A stretch of DNA of 64,000 bases from Nitrosomonas sp. GTDB lineage: Bacteria > Pseudomonadota > Gammaproteobacteria > Burkholderiales > Nitrosomonadaceae. Position 1 is the first letter of the stretch. Every line of letters begins with the position of its first letter. Positions 19,411 to 28,739 of this stretch are shown here, piece by piece. Made by a program: the position numbers and the translations under genes. Where the stretch lies: the NCBI GenBank assembly GCA_024282035.1, contig JAMWZR010000003.1, positions 1 through 64,000 of the forward strand, written 5' to 3'. The notes under the pieces are model-generated. The model had not been told where the DNA came from and did not search any database. It saw only the letters and a list, made by a program, of their open reading frames with translations.

Positions 19411-21321
19411 GTGCAAACCGAAGCAACTAAAGAGCATTTAAATTTTCAGACTGAAGCTAAGCAGCTACTGAAATTGATGATTCACTCCTTGTACAGTAAC
19501 AAGGAAATTTTCTTGCGTGAGCTGATTTCTAATGCTTCCGACGCGGCTGATAAATTACGTTTTGAGGGATTAACGGACGCCGCCTTGTTCGAATGCGATT
19601 CGGATTTGAAAATTGGTGTAGCCTACGACAGTGAAGCAAGAACCATAACGATTTCTGATAATGGCATTGGTATGTCAAGACAGGAAGTGATCGATCATAT
19701 TGGCACAATCGCTAAGTCGGGCACACGTGAGTTTTTTGATTCTCTGACAGGAGACCAGGCCAAGGACGCTCATCTGATTGGTCAATTTGGAGTGGGTTTT
19801 TATTCAGCTTTCATTATCGCTGAAAAAGTAATTCTGACTACCCGACGGGCCGGATTGACTGCTGAACATGGTGTTCGCTGGGAATCAACCGGAGAGGGAG
19901 ATTACACTCTAGAGACGGTGGTGAAGCCGGCGCGCGGAACAGAAATTGTCCTTTACTTGCGCCAGGAAGAAGATGAATTCCTCAATGGCATGAGGATTCG
20001 CACTATCATACGTAAATACTCGGATCACATTACTCTGCCAATTGTAATGAAGAAAGAAGAATGGTCATCCGAAGAGAACAAAAACATCATTACGGATGAA
20101 GACGAGACCATCAATCAAGCGAGTGCCTTGTGGGCAAGACCTAAAAGCGAAATTACCATTGAACAGTATCACGAATTTTACAAGCATGTTGCTCATGATT
20201 TTGAACCACCACTTGCATATTTGCATGCCCGTGTTGAAGGCAAACAAGAGTATACGCAATTACTGTATATCCCAGCGCGAGCTCCATTTGATTTGTTCGA
20301 TCGTGAACATCGTCATGGAGTGAAGTTGTATGTGCAACGTGTTTTTATCATGGACGATGCTGAAAAATTGCTGCCCAATTATTTACGCTTTGTTCGTGGT
20401 GTCATCGACTCCAATAATTTGCCCCTCAATGTCTCACGTGAGATTCTCCAGGAATCTAAGGACATTGATACCATTCGGGCAGGTGTCGTCAAGAAAGTTT
20501 TAGGATTAATTGAAGAACTATCCAGAAATGAAGACGAAGAAGGTAAAGAAAAATTCCGTACTTTTTACCGAGAGTTTGGTCAAGTTCTCAAGGAAGGTGC
20601 TGGAGAGGATTTTGCCAATCGTGAGCGTATAGCCAAATTACTCCGATTTGTTACCACCCAAAGTGAGAGCGATGAACCATCTGTTTCTTTGGAAACATAC
20701 TGTCAACGTATGAAGTCTGGACAGGAAAAAATTTATTTTGTAACCGCCGATAACTTAAAAGCTGCAAAGAACAGCCCACATCTTGAGGTTTTTCGTAAAA
20801 AGGGTATCGAAGTTCTTTTATTGCATGATCGTATCGATGAGTGGCTCGTATCGAATCTGACTGAATTTGAAGGCAAGTCCTTGCAATCAGTAGCTAAGGG
20901 TGGATTGGATCTTGGCGGCTTGGAAGACGAAACCGAAAAGGATGAACGTGAAAAGGAAACGACGGCCTTCCAGGAACTGACAGAAAAAATGAAAGCAACG
21001 CTGAGTGAACAAGTGAAAGATGTTCGTATTACATTGCGGTTGACTGAATCACCGGCATGCTTGGTTGCTGATACGTATGATATGGGCGGGAACTTAGAAA
21101 GATTGCTAAAGTCAGCGGGACAAAAGGTGCAACATGCCAAACCCATTCTCGAGATCAATCCGCACCACCCGATGGTGCAAAGATTGAAAATAGAGGAAGA
21201 ACATTTTGAAGACTGGAGTCATATTCTGTTCGATCAAGCCCTGCTAGCAGAGGGAGGGCAGCTCGAAGATTCGGCATCATTCGTAAAACGATTGAATGAT
21301 TTGTTGCTGTCCAAATCCTGA
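19411..21321 (+). CDS. htpG: Molecular chaperone HtpG (Hsp90)
   Basis: ATP-dependent cytoplasmic chaperone, the bacterial Hsp90. The GHKL ATPase domain covers about residues 1-230, with [15 protein letters not shown], the DNGIGM loop and [11 protein letters not shown]. The middle domain follows ([11 protein letters not shown] region) and the dimerisation domain ends the 636 residues. The start is GTG with AGGAG just upstream. It is preceded by a sigma-32-like promoter and followed by a perfect 13-base-pair hairpin. Confidence 0.97.
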   Translation: MQTEATKEHLNFQTEAKQLLKLMIHSLYSNKEIFLRELISNASDAADKLRFEGLTDAALFECDSDLKIGVAYDSEARTITISDNGIGMSRQEVIDHIGTIAKSGTREFFDSLTGDQAKDAHLIGQFGVGFYSAFIIAEKVILTTRRAGLTAEHGVRWESTGEGDYTLETVVKPARGTEIVLYLRQEEDEFLNGMRIRTIIRKYSDHITLPIVMKKEEWSSEENKNIITDEDETINQASALWARPKSEITIEQYHEFYKHVAHDFEPPLAYLHARVEGKQEYTQLLYIPARAPFDLFDREHRHGVKLYVQRVFIMDDAEKLLPNYLRFVRGVIDSNNLPLNVSREILQESKDIDTIRAGVVKKVLGLIEELSRNEDEEGKEKFRTFYREFGQVLKEGAGEDFANRERIAKLLRFVTTQSESDEPSVSLETYCQRMKSGQEKIYFVTADNLKAAKNSPHLEVFRKKGIEVLLLHDRIDEWLVSNLTEFEGKSLQSVAKGGLDLGGLEDETEKDEREKETTAFQELTEKMKATLSEQVKDVRITLRLTESPACLVADTYDMGGNLERLLKSAGQKVQHAKPILEINPHHPMVQRLKIEEEHFEDWSHILFDQALLAEGGQLEDSASFVKRLNDLLLSKS

Positions 21322-21349
21322 CTAGCATAATTGATAAATATTTCTGATT

Positions 21350-21379
21350 CTTCCGGTGTTGAACTATCAACACCGGAAG
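21350..21379 (+). terminator. Perfect 13-bp hairpin after htpG
   Basis: CTTCCGGTGTTGA (21350-21362) and TCAACACCGGAAG (21367-21379) form an uninterrupted 13-base-pair stem with the four-base loop ACTA. It begins 28 bases after the htpG stop. No T run follows, so termination may need Rho, or the stem may protect the htpG mRNA end. Confidence 0.6.
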
Positions 21380-21468
21380 AGCAGTGAGTGGAAACTTCTT
21401 TATTGATAATTTGTCAATGAATTTTGCGCATTGATAAATTTCCAATATTCTCATGATCGTATTTCGAT

Positions 21469-21978
21469 TTGAAAGTGAGTAAAACCAATAATAATCAAAT
21501 TGTTACTGCCACGAAAGACTACCAGGCAAAATTGGTGGCACCTTTTGCAGTGCTGGGAATCGTGATCGACGAGGACTGGCTCACTGATATCGATTATCTA
21601 CCGCTCGATACCAAGGCTCTTGCTCCTCAGAGTTATTTGGCAAAGGAAGTTTGTAAACAGTTAGAAGCCTATTTTACAAATTCTGATTTCTGTTTTGACT
21701 TGAGTCTGCATATTGGTGGAACGGTTCATCAACGACGTGTGTGGCAAGCAATTCAAGCTGTTCCAAGCGGAAAAACAACTAGCTATGCAGATATTGCGGC
21801 ACAGTTGCATTCAGCTCCTAGAGCTGTTGGCCGAGCATGTGGTGCCAACAGACTACCCATCATCATTCCATGTCATCGTGTCATTGCAAAGAATGGCGGA
21901 TTGGGGGGATTTATGAATGCAAGTGATGGCAATCCCCTTGAAATCAAACGTTGGTTACTGCGCCATGAGAGTGCTTGA
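21469..21978 (+). CDS. ogt: Methylated-DNA--protein-cysteine methyltransferase
   Basis: Repairs O6-alkylguanine by moving the alkyl group to its own cysteine. The C-terminal DNA-binding domain (about residues 85-165) has the helix-turn-helix QAVPSGKTTSYADIA, the arginine finger in SAPRAVGRACGANRLP and the active site PCHRV with Cys135. The N-terminal part (residues 1-80) is the poorly conserved Ogt-type domain. The start is uncertain: TTG 21469 or GTG 21475. Its end overlaps xerD by 14 bases. Confidence 0.88.
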   Translation: MKVSKTNNNQIVTATKDYQAKLVAPFAVLGIVIDEDWLTDIDYLPLDTKALAPQSYLAKEVCKQLEAYFTNSDFCFDLSLHIGGTVHQRRVWQAIQAVPSGKTTSYADIAAQLHSAPRAVGRACGANRLPIIIPCHRVIAKNGGLGGFMNASDGNPLEIKRWLLRHESA

Positions 21979-22876
21979 GCTGGATGCCAATTTATTGGAT
22001 GAATTTTCTGATGCCCTATGGCTGGAAGATGGCTTGTCGCGTAATACACTGGACAGTTACCGGAACGACTTGCGGCTTTTTAGTGAATGGCTAAGAAAAC
22101 GTGGAGAGAATGATCGTATCCTGACGGATGCAACGCATTCGGATTTGCTCGAATTCCTAGCTTCCCGAGTATCCGACAAAGTCAAAGCCAGTACAACTAG
22201 TCGCGAACTGTCAAGCTTGAAGCGGTTTTATCGGTTTTTACTGCGACAGGGAAAAATTGCAATTGATCCCAGTCTCAATATAGAAACACCGAAATTGATG
22301 CGTAGCCTACCCGAGAGTCTAACCGAAAAGGAAGTGGAGCTATTGCTGAGTGCCCCAGATATCCAGCAATCACTTGGGTTGCGTGATCGAGCCATGCTCG
22401 AGGTGTTGTATGCTAGTGGATTGCGTGTGTCGGAACTGATCAATCTGAAGTATTCGCAGGTTGGACTGGATATGGGCGTATTGCGAATCATGGGCAAAGG
22501 CAGGAAAGAGCGCCTGGCTCCTATCGGTGAAGAATCGCTCGAGTGGTTGAATCGATATACCAAGGAATCCAGACCGTCGTTGTTGAATGGCATCGTGACT
22601 GATACCATTTTCGTGACGGCACGGGGAGCCGCTATGACCCGACAAGCCTTCTGGTATCTGATCAAACGCTATGCGCTCATGATCGGTATTACCAAGAAGC
22701 TGTCGCCCCATACGCTAAGACATGCATTTGCGACCCATTTGTTAAATAATGGTGCTGATTTGAGAGTGGTGCAAATGCTGCTCGGACATGCCGATATTTC
22801 CACGACACAAATTTACACGCATATTGCTCGCGAACGTTTGAAGCAATTGCATGCCAAGCATCACCCTCGCGGCTAG
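21965..22876 (+). CDS. xerD: Site-specific tyrosine recombinase XerD
   Basis: Acts with XerC at dif to resolve chromosome dimers. The 303-residue protein has the SAM-like N-terminal core-binding domain (about residues 5-95). The catalytic domain has Arg in ASGLRVSEL, Lys in GKGRKER, His-x-x-Arg in SPHTLRHAFATH, His in LLGHADISTTQIYTH and the tyrosine nucleophile in that last motif. The LELDANLLDEF-type start and the sequence style fit XerD better than XerC. ATG 21965 is chosen: it starts inside the end of ogt, and the longer frame has no support. The stop overlaps the end of dsbB, which converges on it. Confidence 0.9.
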   Translation: MRVLELDANLLDEFSDALWLEDGLSRNTLDSYRNDLRLFSEWLRKRGENDRILTDATHSDLLEFLASRVSDKVKASTTSRELSSLKRFYRFLLRQGKIAIDPSLNIETPKLMRSLPESLTEKEVELLLSAPDIQQSLGLRDRAMLEVLYASGLRVSELINLKYSQVGLDMGVLRIMGKGRKERLAPIGEESLEWLNRYTKESRPSLLNGIVTDTIFVTARGAAMTRQAFWYLIKRYALMIGITKKLSPHTLRHAFATHLLNNGADLRVVQMLLGHADISTTQIYTHIARERLKQLHAKHHPRG

Positions 22877-23364
22877 AATGGACGGGTTCTGTTATTTCTG
22901 GCGAGTAATAAATATATCGAGATTGCCCCCAGACTTACGAAAGTAAGTAGAGACCAATCCGGAATCGTTAAAGCGAGAAATCGCCATTCAACGTTAGCAC
23001 AGTCACCATTAGCCTCAAACATACCGGGCCACCAAGCGGCAAACGGTAGCGCATTTAGAAAAGCTTCCTCTGGACTGATGCCACACTCAAATGACTCCGG
23101 ATATCGAATCAACCAAGCATGGCGTGCAGCTACGATGGTTCCCAGCAAAGCTAAGGTCACCATGACAAAACCATATATACGTCGTCCAATATTCTTCGGG
23201 GCATGTATCAACCCAATTAATGCTATCAACCCGAGTAACCCGAAAGCCAAGCGCTGTGCAACACACAACGGACAAGGCAGTAAGCCTTGCACATGCTGAA
23301 GATACTGTGCGAAGGCTAGAACAGCAATGCAACTCAGCAGAATCGAAAAAAATGGCAGTTTCAT
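22873..23364 (-). CDS. dsbB: Disulfide bond formation protein B
   Basis: Inner-membrane protein that reoxidises DsbA and passes the electrons to quinone. The 163 residues have four membrane spans. The first cysteine pair is CPLC (residues 31-34) in the first periplasmic loop. The second pair lies in the later loop (FECGIS and GDCANVEW). Convergent with xerD; the stop codons overlap by four bases. Confidence 0.92.
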   Translation of the reverse strand: MKLPFFSILLSCIAVLAFAQYLQHVQGLLPCPLCVAQRLAFGLLGLIALIGLIHAPKNIGRRIYGFVMVTLALLGTIVAARHAWLIRYPESFECGISPEEAFLNALPFAAWWPGMFEANGDCANVEWRFLALTIPDWSLLTFVSLGAISIYLLLARNNRTRPF

Positions 23365-23577
23365 AAATTGTTCAATATACGATTTTGGAAGTTTCTTGTT
23401 CCCTTCTTACAAGATGTAGACTCAGGAAGTCGGCATGACACTATGAATCATAACAAAATGTGCCGCAAGATGAGAATCGCTATGCGGCTTTCATGAAGAT
23501 TTCCAACGTCTGACTGGGAGCATACAGCGAAGCGTTATCAGTTTTAACTTACCAGATGATTTTTAGTCAGGTGCGGT

Positions 23578-24726
23578 TTACCGCATACTGCCTTCGACCA
23601 TTGTGTACTTGAATAAGCGGCACTCAAGAGCGCCATTGAATAACGGGGTACGACGTGAGGCACTCAATCGGATTGATTTGGGCAGTAAAGGATCGGCCGA
23701 AAAAAGATAGATAGTCCAGCCCGCAAATTTTTTCTTGAATACATCACCCAGCTTGGGATAAAGCTCGGAAAGGGATTGAACCTCGCCTAACCGTACACCA
23801 TAAGGTGGATTGGTAATCAGGATACCATGAGGTTGGGGTGCGGATATCTCAAGGATATTGGCCTGCTTGAGATGAACATAATCCAGAAAATTGGCCGCTG
23901 CCAGATTAGTACGGGCATCGTCCAGAGCTTTGCCATGCAAATCACTACCATAAATGGGTTGCGGTGAAGCAGGATGTTGTAACGATAGCGCCGTGTCCCT
24001 GATTTCTTGCCATAATTCGCGATCGAATTGATTAAATTGCTCAAAAGCGAAATGCCGCTGGATTCCCGGGGCAATATTGAATGCCCTCTGCAAGGCTTCG
24101 AGCAAAAATGTTCCGCTCCCGCACATGGGGTCAAGCAATGGTATGCCAGGTTGCCAGTTCGTCAGAGACAAGATGCCGGCAGCAAGGTTCTCGCGCAGTG
24201 GAGCAGCGCCTGCTGCGGTGCGATAGCCACGTTTGAAAAGCGCTTCTCCGGATGTATCCAGATACAATGAAAAGCGATGTGAATCCAGAAAACCATGTAT
24301 GCGTATGTCCGGTGTAGTGGTGTTGACGCTGGGACGTTGCTTGACGGACTGACGGAATTTGTCACATATCGCATCCTTGATCCGGAGAGTGACAAAATCC
24401 AAGCTACGCAGCGGGCATTTGATGGCTGCCAGATTGACGCGTATGGTTAGATCCGCAGAAAACCATTCCGGCCAGGGTAATGCCAAAGTAGCATGATAAA
24501 TGTCGATTTCTGTACGATACGGCTGGTCGGCAATTTGCCACAGAATGCGGCTCGCAATGCGGCTTTCCAGGTTAGCCCGATAACATGTTTGCCAATCGCC
24601 TTGAAAGTGCACACCGCCATGCGTGGTTTTAATTGCATTGGCTTCGATTCCTTTTAATTCCTCGGCAAGCACGGACTCCAGCCCTCGTGGGCAGGGTGCA
24701 AAAAATTGTTGTGTTGCAGCTGTCAT
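23578..24726 (-). CDS. rlmL: 23S rRNA (guanine-N2)-methyltransferase, RlmL N-terminal type
   Basis: Predicted to methylate G2445 of 23S rRNA. The N-terminal region (about residues 1-160) is a THUMP-containing RNA-binding part beginning APCPRGLESVLAEEL. The C-terminal Rossmann domain has the SAM-binding LDPMCGSGTFLLEAL and the catalytic ITNPPYGVRLGE. At 382 residues it matches only the RlmL half of the bifunctional E. coli RlmKL, as is usual in betaproteobacteria. ATG at 24726 starts MTAATQQF; the longer frame adds a proline-rich stretch unlike the family. Confidence 0.88.
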   Translation of the reverse strand: MTAATQQFFAPCPRGLESVLAEELKGIEANAIKTTHGGVHFQGDWQTCYRANLESRIASRILWQIADQPYRTEIDIYHATLALPWPEWFSADLTIRVNLAAIKCPLRSLDFVTLRIKDAICDKFRQSVKQRPSVNTTTPDIRIHGFLDSHRFSLYLDTSGEALFKRGYRTAAGAAPLRENLAAGILSLTNWQPGIPLLDPMCGSGTFLLEALQRAFNIAPGIQRHFAFEQFNQFDRELWQEIRDTALSLQHPASPQPIYGSDLHGKALDDARTNLAAANFLDYVHLKQANILEISAPQPHGILITNPPYGVRLGEVQSLSELYPKLGDVFKKKFAGWTIYLFSADPLLPKSIRLSASRRTPLFNGALECRLFKYTMVEGSMR

Positions 24727-24796
24727 AGTGGAACCGGTTGCGTCATAGCCTGGCGGGAATAGGCCAGGGTACGATCGGGATGTGATGCGGGAATTC

Positions 24797-25171
24797 TTAT
24801 TTGTCTTTCCAGATGGCGTATACAACCAGTGACCAGGCACTCATGAAAGAGACTCCGCCAAATGGCGTGATCATACCAAGACTGCGAATTCCAGTGATAC
24901 TGAGCACATACAAACTAAAGCTGAATAGGACAATACCGATCATCATCAGCCAGCCTGAAATGGGTAGCCATCGTGATTTGGGAAAATGCTGGAGAAGTAG
25001 ACCAATCACAATCATTCCGAAAGCATGATAAAAATGATACTGCACGCCAGTGTGATATACGGTGAGCATATCGGCTGACAGGATTTGTTTTAGACCATGT
25101 GCACCGAATGCTCCCAAAGCGATACAGAGTAATGTATTCAGCGAACCCAGGATTAAAAAAGTTTTTGGCAT
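24797..25171 (-). CDS. DUF423 family membrane protein (YgdD-like)
   Basis: The 124-residue protein has four hydrophobic spans. It carries the DUF423 pattern: GAFGAHGLK after the first span, YHTGVQYHFYHA in the middle and GMITPFGGVSFMSAW near the end. The function of the family is not established. ATG 25171 gives the canonical start. It lies between xseA and rlmL in the same direction. Confidence 0.88.
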   Translation of the reverse strand: MPKTFLILGSLNTLLCIALGAFGAHGLKQILSADMLTVYHTGVQYHFYHAFGMIVIGLLLQHFPKSRWLPISGWLMMIGIVLFSFSLYVLSITGIRSLGMITPFGGVSFMSAWSLVVYAIWKDK

Positions 25172-25227
25172 GAACAGCTGGACCTTTGTTGAAAATGGAG
25201 AAAGGCAACGCGAAGAATCAATACCAA

Positions 25228-26553
25228 TCAGGAATTCTGTGTTTGGGTGACATTTGCTTCGCATAATCCCGCTGCGAATTTTACCTGAATTTTGTCCCGT
25301 GATTTAAGTTGTTTGCTGCTTCGGATGATGCTGCCGGTCGAAGTGTATGTGATGCTATATCCTCGTTCGAGTACAGTTTGCGGGTTTAGATGTTGGAGTT
25401 GCGTGTGCCAGCGTTGAATGTTTGCGAAGTGTATCTCGAGGTAACGGTTCTGGGCATTTTGCAAACGGGACGCGGTGATTTGGAGATGATTTTCGAGTCG
25501 AATGGGATCGGGACTGACGGCCAAGTATCGTTGATTCAGCTCGAGTTGTTTCCATTTTCTTTTTTCGGTCTGATGCTTCCAGGCACGCATGAGTCTGTCC
25601 TGAAGTTGGCGTAAGTGAGTACTTTGCTGATTGATTCTATCCCCGGGGTGTATGAGCCGGTGCGACAGGATATCGACCTGCTGCATCATGCGTTCGATGC
25701 GATGCAAGGCTGCGCGGGTAGTGTGCTGATGCCATGATTGCAACTGCCTGATCAATTCAATGCTGTCCTTGCTGACCATTTCAGCAGCAGCGGTGGGAGT
25801 GGGGGCACGCAGGTCGGCGACGAAGTCGGCTATGGTGAAATCGGTTTCATGGCCGATGCCACTGACGACAGGAATCGGACAGGTAGCGATGGCCATGGCA
25901 ACAGCTTCTTCGTTGAAAGCCCATAGATCTTCAATACTTCCTCCGCCACGACATAGAATCAGTACATCACATTCTGCTCGCTGGCAGGCGGTATTGATGG
26001 CTTGCACAATGTGATACGCAGCAGCTTTCCCTTGAACCAGGGTAGGATAGATGATTACCGGCACTGCGGGCATGCGGCGCTGCAGCGTTGTCAGCACATC
26101 ACGTAGTGCTGCTGTATCTGGAGAAGTGATGATACCGATCTGGCGTGCAAATGTTGGTAGGCGTCGTTTACGAACTGGGTCGAACAGCCCCGCTTTTTCG
26201 AGCCTGGATTTGAGTTTCTCAAACGCTTCAAAAAGTTCACCCAAGCCGGACCGCTGCATGACTTCAACATTCAACTGATAATCGCCACGCGGTTCATACA
26301 GGGTGACTAACGCCAGGATTTCAACTTGTGTGCCATCGACAGGTTGCCAATCGACATGCTGATTTCTGTGGCCAAACATGACACACCGTACCTGCGCATG
26401 CTGATCCTTTAGCGTGAAATACCAGTGGCCGGATTGATAGCATTTGAGGTTGGAAATTTCGCCCCTAACCCAGAGCAGTGGAATATTCTGCTCAAGTAAC
26501 TGTTTTGTTTGCTGGTTCAGTTCTGAAACTGAAAGTATTTTGTAATAATCCAT
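25228..26553 (-). CDS. xseA: Exodeoxyribonuclease VII large subunit
   Basis: Catalytic subunit of the single-strand-specific exonuclease VII. The 441 residues start with an OB-fold domain (about residues 8-105, WVRGEISNLK and SGHWYFTLKD). The nuclease domain follows, with GIITSPDTAALRD, CRGGGSIEDLWAFNEE and GIGHETDFTIADFVAD-type motifs. After that come a long coiled region and the ERGYSI segment near the end. ATG 26553 gives the standard start. The small subunit xseB is not nearby. Confidence 0.94.
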   Translation of the reverse strand: MDYYKILSVSELNQQTKQLLEQNIPLLWVRGEISNLKCYQSGHWYFTLKDQHAQVRCVMFGHRNQHVDWQPVDGTQVEILALVTLYEPRGDYQLNVEVMQRSGLGELFEAFEKLKSRLEKAGLFDPVRKRRLPTFARQIGIITSPDTAALRDVLTTLQRRMPAVPVIIYPTLVQGKAAAYHIVQAINTACQRAECDVLILCRGGGSIEDLWAFNEEAVAMAIATCPIPVVSGIGHETDFTIADFVADLRAPTPTAAAEMVSKDSIELIRQLQSWHQHTTRAALHRIERMMQQVDILSHRLIHPGDRINQQSTHLRQLQDRLMRAWKHQTEKRKWKQLELNQRYLAVSPDPIRLENHLQITASRLQNAQNRYLEIHFANIQRWHTQLQHLNPQTVLERGYSITYTSTGSIIRSSKQLKSRDKIQVKFAAGLCEANVTQTQNS

Positions 26554-26590
26554 GGGTAATGTTGGTCGCAATGGGGAGTGCTGGAAAAAA

Positions 26591-26791
26591 TAATCCACAT
26601 CTTATTCTAGGCATTGTTTAAAACTGTAGGAAATCTCGAGTACACAATCTTGTTTTTAATTTATTTATAATCAATGTGATATATAAAATATAATAAATGA
26701 TTTCCTGGAAATATATTTATATCCGCTAACTTGGTGTTGATTGGTTGAATCTATTCACATACTTATCCACAGAGAAGAGTAGTGTGGCTAA
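26591..26791. promoter_or_regulatory. AT-rich intergenic region with a DnaA-box-like group
   Basis: The 380-base gap between divergent xseA and exbB has a perfect DnaA box TTATCCACA at 26763-26771. Close variants are CTATTCACA at 26751-26759, TGTGGCTAA (reverse sense) at 26783-26791 and TAATCCACA at 26591-26599, each one mismatch from TTATNCACA. Between the first and the group lies a very AT-rich stretch (about 26641-26730). This could be a DnaA-regulated promoter, a DnaA titration site, or less likely an origin. dnaA itself is not in the window. Confidence 0.45.
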
Positions 26792-26933
26792 GCAACCTTG
26801 TTGCTGAAAACAGTCGTTCAGGGTAGATTACATGCTAAAAAAGCTGCATGGATATAAAATATTCAAAAGCCGGTGATGCTGAGTACCGGAATAGAATGAT
26901 GTCTTAACCTACAGTAAGTGAGGAGATTATCGC

Positions 26934-27542
26934 GTGTTATCTTTGATTCAAGCTGCTGGTTGGCCAATCTGGCCAATAATTATAGCCTCGATCGTGGCAC
27001 TGGGGATCATAGTGGAAAGGATGTGGACACTGCGTGCCACTGTTATTGCTCCAAAAGAATTATTACCCAAGGTTTTAAACGAATACAGAAGAAGCGGCGT
27101 CAATCCGGAAATGATCACACGATTGCAAAATCACTCACCGCTGGGAGAGATACTGGCTGCCGGACTCAGGAATGTGAGAAGTTCGCGCGAAGTGATGAAG
27201 GAGTCGATCGAGGAATCGGGGCGAGTAGTCGCTCATGATTTGAATCGCTATCTGACGACCTTGGGGACAATTGCTGCGCTGAGTCCGTTGATGGGGTTAT
27301 TTGGTACTTTGGTCGGAATGATCGAAATTTTTGGTTCCAATTCACCTACTGGTAGTAATCCGGCACAGCTTGCTTATGGTATATCCGTGGCTTTGTACAA
27401 TGCGGCTTTCGGGATTCTGGTCGCCATTCCCAGCATGATTTTTTACAGACACTTCCGTGCCAGGGTGGACGGTTTTGTACTCGAAATGGAATTGCAGGCA
27501 TTAAAATTAATAGAAATCGTGCATGGAGAGCGTGAGAATTAA
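26934..27542 (+). CDS. exbB: ExbB/TolQ-family proton channel
   Basis: Inner-membrane proton-channel subunit that normally works with ExbD to energise TonB-dependent transport. The 202 residues have a first span near 10-28, a long cytoplasmic loop, then two spans with the conserved LGTIAALSPLMGLFGTLVGMI-type segment (shown in part) and ALYNAAFGILVAIPSMIFY. The start is GTG with GAGGAG upstream. The next gene is mlaA, so the usual exbD neighbour is missing. It could pair with an ExbD encoded elsewhere. Confidence 0.9.
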   Translation: MLSLIQAAGWPIWPIIIASIVALGIIVERMWTLRATVIAPKELLPKVLNEYRRSGVNPEMITRLQNHSPLGEILAAGLRNVRSSREVMKESIEESGRVVAHDLNRYLTTLGTIAALSPLMGLFGTLVGMIEIFGSNSPTGSNPAQLAYGISVALYNAAFGILVAIPSMIFYRHFRARVDGFVLEMELQALKLIEIVHGEREN

Positions 27543-27735
27543 CAATTCGCTATTCCTTGAGCGGTAAAGTTAGCGTGCTTGCATGTCCTGTCTTTCGTTT
27601 TTCCCAGTTTGGGAACAGAAGTTTGGGTGAGTAGTGTATACTGCGGTCCAGCCGTTTTTTGAGCAAAGATGAATCTGTCGTGTTTGCTTATTTATCAAAT
27701 AATTATTTTTTCAAGATAATCTGTTTCAAGAATCA

Positions 27736-28578
27736 ATGAGTGAGCGTACCGGAATTTTGCGATCAGGCAGTATTCGATTAAAAACCAGATACTTGATTGT
27801 TCTTGCACTGTTGTTCTGTGTTGTCCTCTTGCAGGGGTGTGTCGCAACGCCGAAGGAAGGGGAGCAGCGTTATGTGGATCCCGTTGATCCTCATGAGAAG
27901 GTCAATCGCGCATCCTATGATATTACCGATAAAGTTGACCGTTTGTTGTTCGAGCCAGTTGTCAATGTCTACATCGATTACGTTCCTAACGCAGCACAAC
28001 GGTCGATTGGGAATTTTTATGACAATCTGGGCTATCCCAATGTTGTTCTGAATTCTTTCCTGCAGGGTAAAGTCAAGCAGGGTTTTGAAGATAGCTTGCG
28101 TTTTTTTGTGAATTCATCGATCGGTATGTTTGGATTATTCGATATGGCGACACACATGGGATTGCAGAAAAACGATGAGGATTTTGGACAAACACTTGGT
28201 GTCTGGGGTGTCAATCCCGGTTCTTACCTGTTCATTCCCTTTCTGGGGCCCAGTAGCGAGCGTGATGTTTCAGGCATACCAATCAGTGTGCTGACTAACG
28301 TACTGTTTTATGCCGGAATAGTGGTGGGGTCATATTTCACGGCGCCACTGACGATTCTGGGTGCAATCGACAAACGTGCTCGTCTGATCGGTCCTATGCG
28401 CGTTCGTGATGAGGCCGCTCTGGATCCGTATTTGTTTGTGCGGGAAGCATCCATGCAGCAACGTGAGTTTCTGGTGCATGACGGTAAACTGCCACTGGAT
28501 CTCTATTATGAGCCTTTTCAGGATAATCCTTTTGAAACAGACCCAAAGAGCAACACAAAACCCGAGAAAAAATTATAA
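27736..28578 (+). CDS. mlaA: MlaA-family outer-membrane lipoprotein (VacJ)
   Basis: Outer-membrane component of the Mla pathway, which returns misplaced phospholipids from the outer to the inner membrane. A lipoprotein signal ends at LLQGC with Cys35. The MlaA core follows: DPHEKVNRASYDITDKVD, NFYDNLGYPNVVLNSFLQG, DFGQTLGVWGVNPGSYLF and PFLGPSS. The other mla genes are not here. Its place before shc and hpnG suggests a link to outer-membrane lipid order, as in some hopanoid clusters. Confidence 0.9.
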   Translation: MSERTGILRSGSIRLKTRYLIVLALLFCVVLLQGCVATPKEGEQRYVDPVDPHEKVNRASYDITDKVDRLLFEPVVNVYIDYVPNAAQRSIGNFYDNLGYPNVVLNSFLQGKVKQGFEDSLRFFVNSSIGMFGLFDMATHMGLQKNDEDFGQTLGVWGVNPGSYLFIPFLGPSSERDVSGIPISVLTNVLFYAGIVVGSYFTAPLTILGAIDKRARLIGPMRVRDEAALDPYLFVREASMQQREFLVHDGKLPLDLYYEPFQDNPFETDPKSNTKPEKKL

Positions 28579-28739
28579 TTCAACCCTTGTTGTAGATTTG
28601 TTTGGAAATACAGTTCCCCGTTTTTTATCAATCCGGTAGTGGTAGTGTTAACACAGGCGGTATAGACATTATGCCCATGGGAAAATGATGTAGCCCCGAA
28701 GTCCAGAAAACTATTGAGCGATTCCAGAGAGTATAAAAT

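Noticed and set aside
20733-21158. 141-residue minus-strand frame inside htpG
   Set aside because: Ser/Phe-rich translation typical of an antisense frame of a charged protein; htpG is certain here.
21917-21964. Earlier start of xerD within ogt
   Set aside because: It adds 16 residues not found in XerD and lies deep in ogt; ATG 21965 gives the family length.
23462-23493. GCCGC/GCGGC hairpin between dsbB and rlmL as a terminator
   Set aside because: Only five base pairs around a 17-base loop and no T run; too weak to call.
26591-26791. Calling this region the replication origin
   Set aside because: No dnaA, dnaN, gidA or parAB gene is nearby and skew cannot be judged from 64 kb; kept as a finding, not as an origin.
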